Shown piece by piece: positions 27,801 to 33,987 of a stretch of DNA of 44,951 bases (within the stretch, counting starts at the first letter, position 1; each line of letters starts with the position of its first letter). The notes under the pieces were generated by a model. That model ran no database searches. It was not told where the DNA came from and saw only the letters and a list, made by a program, of their open reading frames with translations. A program made the position numbers and the translations under genes. Origin of the DNA: Xenorhabdus khoisanae (GTDB lineage Bacteria; Pseudomonadota; Gammaproteobacteria; Enterobacterales; Enterobacteriaceae); assembly GCF_001037465.1 (NCBI RefSeq), contig NZ_LFCV01000065.1:1-44951 (forward strand). Direction: 5' to 3'.

Positions 27801-28536
27801 AATCTTCCACACTGACCGTAATAATGACGCCATTGAGAGGCTGGCGTGTACGATATTGTTTCAACAGCTTAATGAAACATTTCCACTCACTGGCGTCTTG
27901 TATTGGCTGCGTATCTTGTGTGGTATATCGTCCCGTCGTATCCAGCAGAACTGCGTCATTCGTGAACCACCAGTTACAGTCATTAATTCCTTTCATGCTG
28001 TACAGTGCCGATTTTTCGAAATGGTCTGATAATGGGAAATGCAGGCCGGAATTTGCCAGTGCTGTAGATTTCCCTGAATGAGGCGCCCCGATAACGACAT
28101 ACCATGGTAATTGATATAAGTATTGTCGATTGAAGAAATGCCTCCAACTCGGTTTGTATTTGGAATTCAGGCCATAAAAATAGGCATTTTTCAGGAGCCG
28201 TGAAGCATTAGAAAAGCGTTCTGACAGTGTTGTTGTATATTGAGCCTGTTCACTTTCGTCATTGTCCTTGTTTTCTTTACTGTCCTTATTCAATTGGCTG
28301 GATAATTTTTTTTTATCCAACCATGCCCGATAAAGGCGGGGCACTAACTGAATTAAAATCCAAATAAGGAATAATGAAGCAATGGTAATTATGCGTACCA
28401 GATTTGATGCAAAAGGTACTATGCTGCCAATGGAAATAATGGGTCCAATAAACCAGATAATGGAAGAGATGGCGCTTATTCCAAGTAAACTCCACATTAA
28501 TCGGCTGGTAATAATGGAAAGAATGGCATTCAACAT
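24862..28536 (-). CDS. tssM: TssM (IcmF), T6SS inner-membrane complex protein
   Basis: A 1224-residue IcmF-family protein. Two N-terminal membrane segments (about residues 13-40 and 46-66) are followed by a cytoplasmic NTPase-like domain with Walker A GAPHSGKST (150-158), a third membrane segment TILVTTLVFIITLFFTSY (about 485-502), and a long periplasmic part ending in the TssJ-binding beta domain. The Walker A is intact, unlike in many TssM proteins. It spans the inner membrane and connects TssL to outer-membrane TssJ. The start is 39 bases after tssL, across a 17-bp duplication. Confidence 0.96.
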   Translation of the reverse strand: MLNAILSIITSRLMWSLLGISAISSIIWFIGPIISIGSIVPFASNLVRIITIASLFLIWILIQLVPRLYRAWLDKKKLSSQLNKDSKENKDNDESEQAQYTTTLSERFSNASRLLKNAYFYGLNSKYKPSWRHFFNRQYLYQLPWYVVIGAPHSGKSTALANSGLHFPLSDHFEKSALYSMKGINDCNWWFTNDAVLLDTTGRYTTQDTQPIQDASEWKCFIKLLKQYRTRQPLNGVIITVSVEDLLNLPKEARERQAYMLHRRLAELHEQLKIRFPIYVIVTKTDLLKGFNAYFAHFDKAQHNQIWGFTFPWNKTDWNISDFFEQQYYLLQKRLDAELPNILLQQNMPRHCAESYLFPQEFAALRPLIGQYLELVFAKSGFEIPYSPRGLYFTSGIQEDVSFDKVMERLNRHLQLPTDNNSSSLSWNNNQAWQNNEDFLHQPQIHQAYFLKNLLGSVFQEAGLASYNRWWVYRSYLLNGLGYTILVTTLVFIITLFFTSYSNNKNYLMEVQAKIPPILRQGDELKQRAELKKETNNTDIYSLLPVLNNLANLAKSEKFSLDNPPLSYRMGLYCGEQISDASRTLYTKTLNLLLLPQIAQLITAEMRQDKGNNIDVDSAYNTLKAYQMLYQPKYYDSKFLRNWVMQYLQTHLQPDISQEQLYQIDEHLKQLLDNQIVTSPYIRDNQLAEQKQAQLSSIPPAQRIYTHLKYNLLNNANLPSVSLITLAGPQTELVFSRISGTPITQGIPGMFTPAGYKTGFGKDLNALIDTLYSQDSWILGKYERKQPPKEIAFFVRQFYINDYIYQWDQFLSDIRLNNITNMEQRANMARLLASNLSPMRHLLINISKNVTLDEGLNNGKTDKIGNLVNNNAKSLTKLVPNQRLPEDEQPTPEQTLREHFAQITALAKISDGKTKNIPFDNILKEINELYEYLNSVQDAANIGMPAPSNKIIMQLQATAELLPIPFRNMIFSLAMGANSDTQLSDIKNIGKHLNAEVSNFCNQAIANRYPLTHSARNDIKPDDMARMFAPGSGIMDSFFQKNLVGKVDTSQPDWRFISVVDGKVSPENKDLLKPFKQAEIIRNTFFTGGATAPSFQIIVRTVDMDYNILSMILDVDGQQLQYSHGPPVSQRFNWPGPGKTNQVRIQLNLADGTTASLMTSGPWALNRLLDYAKPFLQQQNTSSDMSLSATFNINGHHISLKFIPNSIFSPFQLPNFTCPNLINS

Positions 28537-28560
28537 GTTTCAGTTTTCTCACTCCGTCTG

Positions 28561-28594
28561 ATTTACAGGAGAAACTAATTTACAGGAGAAACTA
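28561..28594 (-). repeat. exact 17-bp tandem duplication on the tssL stop
   Basis: ATTTACAGGAGAAACTA occurs twice head to tail with no mismatch (28561-28577 and 28578-28594). In the gene direction the first copy encodes the last residues VSPVN of TssL and the second begins with the stop TAG and is non-coding. An exact copy suggests a recent event. Confidence 0.95.
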
Positions 28595-29798
28595 ACAGTA
28601 TGATTTCTACTCGTCTGTTTTTAGCTCGATGACTTGGCGTATCGTTTGGAACTAAAGGGTTACTGGCTCCTCTTCCTTCCGTTTTGACACGTGCGGGTTG
28701 ATCCAGATATTTCTGAAGTTCTCTTTTTACTGCCTTGGCTCTGGCGAGTGATAGTGCATTGTTGGATGAAAAACTCGCGCTGTACATGGGAACGTCATCG
28801 GTATAACCAATAACCAGAATTTCACCCTTGAAACTGTTTATTGTTTCAGCAATGTTCTTGATTACACTCAAGTAATAGCTGTTAATGTGTGTGGAACCTG
28901 TTTTGAACAATCCATCACCTTGCAAGGTGATGATACTTCTATCAAACGAATCGACCACACTCAGCAATCTTGTGGCATTTTCATTCTTTAGTGTCTCTTG
29001 CAGATTCAACGTCGGTGGTACGGCAGGTACAGCAGATACAGCAGGTAATATCCGATCATTAACTGGCACATTAGGTAAATTGGTTTGATAGATTGTGGCT
29101 AATACAGGGCTGGCGAGATCACCTAATTGCCAGTTCAACCCAATATACAAAATACAAACGAAAAAACTTGCTATCGCTACACCGGCCCATATCGGGAAAG
29201 AGAATTGCCGGGGTTTGTTCGGGGCTGTGGTGTTCTTTAACGTCGGTGATAATTCTGGGGGATGGTTTCCACGGACTGAATAAATCAACTGGAATAGGCG
29301 TTGTTTCAGGGTTTCCAGTTGAGAGCGTCCATTATCTATAATGCGATAACGCCCCTCAAATCCAAGTTGTAGGCAAAAATTAATGAGTTCCAGCAGAAAC
29401 AAATTTTCTTTTGGTTTTTGTGATAATGTCGCTAATAGCTGGAAAAACTTTTCACCTCCCCACGTTTCATTGTGGAAGGTAACCAGTAGTCCACTGCCAG
29501 ACCAGACACTACGAATTCCCCAGGGTGTTAGTGCAGCAGCTTCATCCAGCGCGGTACACAGGCAATAACGTGCTCCAATGATCACTTCGTAAGAAAGTTT
29601 GGCTTGTTGGCATTTCACTTCAAAGCCCCGGATTTCATCGATCAATTTTTGCCGTAAATCTATTGGGTCTGGATGCTCTGTGGCGTGGCGGATCTGCGGG
29701 ATACTATTCAACAGAGGGTTTGCGGCATGAACCAAGGGATTATCACGAGAGTCACCAGAAAGCACAGTATAATAATGTGTATTTTTTCTCTGCGTCAT
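28575..29798 (-). CDS. tssL: TssL (DotU) with C-terminal OmpA-like domain
   Basis: A 407-residue extended TssL. The N-terminal cytoplasmic DotU domain (residues about 30-185) has LIDEIRGFEVKCQQAKLSYEV and ARYCLCTALDEAAALTPWG; a single membrane segment FPIWAGVAIASFFVCILYIGL follows at about 205; the periplasmic part ends in an OmpA/peptidoglycan-binding domain with ILVIGYTDDVP, SLARAKAVKRELQKYL and HRAKNRRVEI (residues about 300-405). It anchors the membrane complex to the cell wall and joins TssM and TssK. Confidence 0.95.
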   Translation of the reverse strand: MTQRKNTHYYTVLSGDSRDNPLVHAANPLLNSIPQIRHATEHPDPIDLRQKLIDEIRGFEVKCQQAKLSYEVIIGARYCLCTALDEAAALTPWGIRSVWSGSGLLVTFHNETWGGEKFFQLLATLSQKPKENLFLLELINFCLQLGFEGRYRIIDNGRSQLETLKQRLFQLIYSVRGNHPPELSPTLKNTTAPNKPRQFSFPIWAGVAIASFFVCILYIGLNWQLGDLASPVLATIYQTNLPNVPVNDRILPAVSAVPAVPPTLNLQETLKNENATRLLSVVDSFDRSIITLQGDGLFKTGSTHINSYYLSVIKNIAETINSFKGEILVIGYTDDVPMYSASFSSNNALSLARAKAVKRELQKYLDQPARVKTEGRGASNPLVPNDTPSHRAKNRRVEIILLVSPVN

Positions 29799-29813
29799 AT
29801 GGAACGTTCCCTC

Positions 29814-29884
29814 TATTTATTTATTTATTTATTCTTATTCTTATTCTTATTATTCGGACTGATTACATTATTTGGACTGATTAC
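29814..29884 (-). repeat. stacked simple repeats and an 18-bp duplication on the tssK stop
   Basis: From left to right on the plus strand: TATT five times (29814-29833), CTTATT three times (29834-29851), then ATTATTCGGACTGATTAC (29849-29866) followed by ATTATTTGGACTGATTAC (29867-29884), 17 of 18 identical. The right-hand copy contains the last codons and TAA stop of tssK (NQSK); the left-hand copy is downstream. All of it lies between tssK and tssL. Confidence 0.92.
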
Positions 29885-31208
29885 GAATAGCCCAGAATTC
29901 CATGTTCAGGCCGGGAAATTCACCAGACAGATGTAACGCAAAACCACCGGATTTCTCCATTTGGTTCCATAATTCACCCTCTTTTTCTAATTCGAAGTAT
30001 AAATAGCCTGAATGCCAGGGGATCTGTCTGGGTACTGATGGCATTGCACATACTGAAATACCGGGTAATTGCAACTGAACCAATTCACGTATACGACCAA
30101 CAGGGGCAATTTTCATCTGGGTGGGAAAACGGTTCATCAACGTTTCTTTGGGAACATCAGCATAAACAGCCAACACAAAACTGAATGTGTTCAGCATATT
30201 GACGTCTGGTAACGTGGCCACATTCAACCCATGAGAATATTCGGTCAGAGGTAACAGGATCGCATGTTCTTCTAAAATGATTGACAACCCTTGACGTAAT
30301 TCGAACATCAGATGATCGAAACACATTGCCAAATTGTTATGATCATAAATGGGGAGTTTTTCTTCCGGCATTCGTGTTTGAGAAAAACTGGCTAATTCGG
30401 TAGCAAATTGTAGCCATTCACTGAACAGGCGTTCTGGATGCAGTAATGGCAAATTTCGTATGTGGCTCACTTGACCGCTATAGCGGTTTATCAATGACAG
30501 CAGAAGAAAGTCCATGACTTCTGAGTCGTTACGTCGCCCCAATTGTAACAAACGCTGGCTTATTTGCTGGCGGCGTTGCTCCAGCAAACCTTGCAAATCA
30601 GCAATGAAACTGACAACTTGCGGATGTGCATGACAATTGAGTAGGGGAGGAATAAATTGTGGATTGATATGTAACTTATTATCACGGCTTCTGTTCATGA
30701 CATGCACAATACCCAATGAAGTCCATTCTGGTGTCAGATCTGATTTCAGCATTAACCGCAGACGCATTCTCCCAAATTGCACTGTGGCACTTCCGACTGA
30801 CATCGCATTAAAATCATTGACTTCAGACTCAACGCTGACAAAACGTGCCATGGAGTCGTTTTTCTCACTGAAAATGATCTCTTCTTTCCCTCCCCGGAAA
30901 ATTGGCAATGCCAATACGACATTTTCTCCCGTTTGATTTTCTGCAATTTGTAAGGGCATCGGTGCCTGGGCTTCAGTAAAACGAAATGGCGTTCCATCAG
31001 GAAAAATTCCGCTGGCTGATGAAATCATCACCTTGCCTTGCTCAAGAAATGACTGATCCAATTCCAGAGTCAAAAAGCCCCAATAATATGAATTTTGCGC
31101 CATTCCCCAATCTCGGACATAAGCTTCCAGATAATTTTCAGATTGTTGAAAGTGATGGGGACGTAAAAACATGCCTTCTGTCCAGATAACTTTTTCTGAT
31201 CTATTCAT
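29868..31208 (-). CDS. tssK: TssK, T6SS baseplate adaptor
   Basis: A 446-residue TssK protein with the family opening KVIWTEGMFLRPHHFQQ, then LRDWGMAQ-like YVRDWGMAQNSYYWGF, and the C-terminal region GRIRELVQLQLPGISVCAMPSVPRQIPWHSGYLYFELEK (seen in parts; residues about 385-420). TssK trimers link the baseplate to the TssLM membrane complex, and resemble phage receptor-binding proteins. It follows tssJ by about 25 bases. Confidence 0.96.
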   Translation of the reverse strand: MNRSEKVIWTEGMFLRPHHFQQSENYLEAYVRDWGMAQNSYYWGFLTLELDQSFLEQGKVMISSASGIFPDGTPFRFTEAQAPMPLQIAENQTGENVVLALPIFRGGKEEIIFSEKNDSMARFVSVESEVNDFNAMSVGSATVQFGRMRLRLMLKSDLTPEWTSLGIVHVMNRSRDNKLHINPQFIPPLLNCHAHPQVVSFIADLQGLLEQRRQQISQRLLQLGRRNDSEVMDFLLLSLINRYSGQVSHIRNLPLLHPERLFSEWLQFATELASFSQTRMPEEKLPIYDHNNLAMCFDHLMFELRQGLSIILEEHAILLPLTEYSHGLNVATLPDVNMLNTFSFVLAVYADVPKETLMNRFPTQMKIAPVGRIRELVQLQLPGISVCAMPSVPRQIPWHSGYLYFELEKEGELWNQMEKSGGFALHLSGEFPGLNMEFWAIRNQSK

Positions 31209-31233
31209 CCAGTTCCTTCCCTTGCGGCATACA

Positions 31234-31818
31234 TTAGTTGTCTTTATTGATAAGATTCAAACCGTTGTTTGTGACTTGAATGTATATGTCTAATTCGTCT
31301 GGCGATGAGACCCAAAATTGGTAAAAAGCAGGTTCTTCAGGTTCGGGGACGGGGAATGAGATGCGCCATCTTTTCCCATTCAATTGCTTATATTCAGCAA
31401 AAATTCCGATGTAGCTGGCTTCTGGCGTATTTTTTTCCAACCAGAATCGTTTTTTTTGGGTAGGCAGTAAAAAAAACTGATCGGCATTCACCAGTTTATT
31501 ACCCAATACAGCTTCTGCTTTTTCTTGTAGTGAAAAGAAATCAGCAGACATAAACTCGACATCTGATCTCAACAAGATAACGTGTATTTTCAGTGGGGCT
31601 GAGTTATTCGCGTTAATTGGGATATCAAAAATCAATTTATAGGTCGGCAATTTTTTCTGTTCTGGTGATGAAGAACATCCTGTGAATGTCATCAAAACAA
31701 AAGAGAATAATATCATCCTTATCCATTTGACATTTAAACTTACTTTGTTTGCCGAAACTCTCCTTGTTTTATCAGAAAAAGGTCGTTTTTCATGGGGAAT
31801 ATTCCCTGCATTGTCCAT
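31234..31818 (-). CDS. tssJ: TssJ, T6SS outer-membrane lipoprotein
   Basis: A lipoprotein of about 194 residues from the chosen start. A lipobox LMTFTGCSSS (lipidated Cys at about residue 48) follows a hydrophobic stretch MILFSFVLMTF, then the beta-sandwich domain with LKIHVILLRSDVEFMSADFFSL and a TssM-binding loop region. TssJ anchors the complex to the outer membrane. The ATG at 31818 is chosen because GGGGGAA lies just ahead; a GTG at 31854 would overlap the DUF4150 gene. Either way the signal peptide has an unusually long polar front of about 35 residues, so an internal ATG at residue 35 (MILFSF) may be used instead; the case is not settled. Confidence 0.85.
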   Translation of the reverse strand: MDNAGNIPHEKRPFSDKTRRVSANKVSLNVKWIRMILFSFVLMTFTGCSSSPEQKKLPTYKLIFDIPINANNSAPLKIHVILLRSDVEFMSADFFSLQEKAEAVLGNKLVNADQFFLLPTQKKRFWLEKNTPEASYIGIFAEYKQLNGKRWRISFPVPEPEEPAFYQFWVSSPDELDIYIQVTNNGLNLINKDN

Positions 31819-31846
31819 GTTTTCCCCCATTTTCCATTTAGGTGAA

Positions 31847-32251
31847 TCAGGCACCTGAAATATCGACTTTTACCTGGCTGGGCATGGAACGTGATCCTAT
31901 GGTATTAGTTGAGTTCTGCATGGTCATGCTTGATAAGCGGGTTGCTGGTGAACCTTTAATCAGAACACTAGTAGCGCCCAGCGTATGACGGCTTGGCCCC
32001 ATTACCGTACCTGAAGCAACCCCAAGATTGACACCGGGATTATCTCCATTCGTCATAACAATGGTTGTTGACATGTTATGGGCAGGACTTCCCATAAAAA
32101 GAATATTGATGGTACTGAAACAGATACCACTTGTACCTTGCGCAAAATTGGGATAAGTCATTGGCATCGGTGGAAACGGGGGAAATGGTGTCAGGCAGAC
32201 ATCTGGTATTGTTGCCGTATCTGTGCCACCTGCTTGGGTATTAGCGTACAT
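31847..32251 (-). CDS. DUF4150 PAAR-like spike-tip protein
   Basis: A 134-residue protein of the DUF4150 (PAAR-like) family. It is rich in Pro, Thr and Gly with the family's PFPPFPPMPMTYPNF block and short beta motifs (GSPAHNMSTTIVMTNGD, GPSRHTLGATSVLIKGSPATRL). PAAR-like proteins sharpen the VgrG tip and carry effectors; here there is no C-terminal extension, so any toxin must be attached non-covalently or encoded elsewhere. It follows the DUF3540 gene and leads into tssJ. AGGAGG ahead of the ATG is strong. Confidence 0.9.
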   Translation of the reverse strand: MYANTQAGGTDTATIPDVCLTPFPPFPPMPMTYPNFAQGTSGICFSTINILFMGSPAHNMSTTIVMTNGDNPGVNLGVASGTVMGPSRHTLGATSVLIKGSPATRLSSMTMQNSTNTIGSRSMPSQVKVDISGA

Positions 32252-32266
32252 CGCTTTTCCTCCTTA

Positions 32267-32294
32267 AGTTAATGTGGATCAGCCAATGTGGATC
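32267..32294 (-). repeat. 14-bp tandem duplication on the DUF3540 stop
   Basis: AGTTAATGTGGATC (32267-32280) and AGCCAATGTGGATC (32281-32294) are adjacent and 12 of 14 identical. In the gene direction the first copy codes for the last residues QIHIG and the stop; the second is just after it. Confidence 0.82.
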
Positions 32295-32899
32295 TGTTCA
32301 GCATCTATTTTGGTAATTGCTTTGGCGGAAACGACCGTATTTTGGGCATGTAACCGCACATAGTTTTCAGCTTGCATATCCAATTGCCCTGCGTGCACTT
32401 GCTCTGTTTGTGTTGTATGGCGGAATAGCCGGTGACTCAACTGGGTTACGACCTGCCAGACGGATTCAAGTTGATTGCCTATGATTCTGGTGACAGAAAC
32501 CCAGGCGGACAGAGACTCGCCACTGTATTGCATTTCATTGATATGGCAGTTTCCATTATCTGCTGTGATATTCAGTCCATTGCTGTGTAGGTTCAAATTC
32601 CCCTGAGCAGTTATGGATAAGTCACCCGGGACGTTTATTTCAGCCGGGTTTTGTTGTTCAGCCCGTTCTAATATAGCCAGTATCCATAACTGTTCATGGG
32701 CCTTTGTGATCAATACGGTGTCACCCATTTCTGGGGTTAAAAGACAACTGGCTGCCCGTCGGCAATGCCAACCCCGATTTTTGCTTTCGACCATCAAACT
32801 GCCGTCCTGAAGAATATTCACAACTTGACCCGCAATCTGTTGTAGTGGTTCCGTAGCAAGAGAAGAATATGAAGAGAGAGCATAAGGGGATTCCGTCAT
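32279..32899 (-). CDS. DUF3540 spike-associated protein
   Basis: A 206-residue protein of the DUF3540 family, found beside DUF2169 and PAAR-like DUF4150 genes in T6SS loci. Its N-terminal half looks like an OB/VgrG-type fold (GQVVNILQDGSLMVESK, GDTVLITKAHEQLWILAIL) and its C-terminal half has beta-helix-like repeated strands (GDLSITAQGNLNLHSNGLNI, LDMQAENYVRLHAQN) ending KIDAEQIHIG, like the tail of VgrG. Probable role: part of the spike or a cargo adaptor. Function is inferred from position. Confidence 0.8.
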   Translation of the reverse strand: MTESPYALSSYSSLATEPLQQIAGQVVNILQDGSLMVESKNRGWHCRRAASCLLTPEMGDTVLITKAHEQLWILAILERAEQQNPAEINVPGDLSITAQGNLNLHSNGLNITADNGNCHINEMQYSGESLSAWVSVTRIIGNQLESVWQVVTQLSHRLFRHTTQTEQVHAGQLDMQAENYVRLHAQNTVVSAKAITKIDAEQIHIG

Positions 32900-32913
32900 T
32901 TCGATTCTCCAAA

Positions 32914-33987
32914 TTAAATCTTACGTTGGCGTTGTTGCGTACTCCACTCTTCAGCAGCAAATAGCTCAGGATCATTTTCCAATATGCCCTGACGGTCAGA
33001 AAACAATGTCCCAACCTGTTGAGTACGATGAAAAAGAGTTCTCATGAACCGTGCTGCGCGAAAATCACTTTTGCTGATATTGGCATAGGAAAGATCTGTG
33101 TAGGTCATATTGCAGCCAGTAAACAGTGTATTAACCGCATGGACTTTATGCATGATAGCCTGTTGCAGTTGGCTGTGTCGGAAATCAGCGAGTTTAAGAC
33201 AAGAACTGATGAAAATAGCTTCGTTAAACAAACTGTTACAACAACACGCATTTGTCAAATCAGCGTCAAAGAATAACGCTTGAGTAGCATCGGCATTTGA
33301 TAATTGAGCGTTTTGTAATCCGGCTCCTTTGAAATTGCAATTAGTCAATTTTGCGTGGTTGAAATTCACTGCTTCGAGTTGATTGTCTGTAAACAGGCAT
33401 CCTTGAAATTGCTGTCCCTGATAATTTTGACCACGTTGGTCACAGGCGAAAAAAATGGTTTTAATGAATTCACAGCCATAAAAATCTGTTTTTCGTAAAT
33501 CTTGACGAAAAAAAGTCACCATAAAAAGATAGCAATTACGCAACATTGTGTAATCCAATGAGGCGTCGGTAAATGTTACCCGATCAAGCTTACTGCCATT
33601 AAAATCAGCATATTGCAGATCACAGGATGAAAACTGGCTACTATTTTGTTGGGTTATTTTAAACTGTGCTTTTTTCAAAACACATTGAGTAAATGAACAA
33701 TTGTTCAGTGTGCTCTTGTTGAACATGGCGCGAACCATATCACACTGTTCAAATAGACTTTGGTCACATATAACCGAATTAAAGCGAGTCTCTTCGAGTT
33801 GACACTCAGTAAAGACGGACTCTTTAAGGATGGAATGAGAGAGATCGGCTTCTGAAAAATCGACTGACCTGAATCTGCCACCTGATAAATTTTGGCCAAT
33901 TAATGAGATTCCCTGCAAATTGACTTTTTCAATGACATCACCCTGCCTGATTTTAGTAATGAGTTCATCAGCTGTCAGTGTACTCAT
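32914..33987 (-). CDS. pentapeptide-repeat protein of the spike module
   Basis: A 357-residue pentapeptide-repeat protein: A(D/N)LXX-type fives run through most of the length (FRSVDFSEADLSHS, NFNHAKLTNCNFKGAGLQNA), predicting a right-handed quadrilateral beta helix. The tail (FAAEEWSTQQRQRKI) is polar. It starts by overlapping the DUF2169 gene end (four bases). In DUF2169 loci this protein is thought to help cargo loading; it could also be a structural spacer on the spike. Confidence 0.85.
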   Translation of the reverse strand: MSTLTADELITKIRQGDVIEKVNLQGISLIGQNLSGGRFRSVDFSEADLSHSILKESVFTECQLEETRFNSVICDQSLFEQCDMVRAMFNKSTLNNCSFTQCVLKKAQFKITQQNSSQFSSCDLQYADFNGSKLDRVTFTDASLDYTMLRNCYLFMVTFFRQDLRKTDFYGCEFIKTIFFACDQRGQNYQGQQFQGCLFTDNQLEAVNFNHAKLTNCNFKGAGLQNAQLSNADATQALFFDADLTNACCCNSLFNEAIFISSCLKLADFRHSQLQQAIMHKVHAVNTLFTGCNMTYTDLSYANISKSDFRAARFMRTLFHRTQQVGTLFSDRQGILENDPELFAAEEWSTQQRQRKI

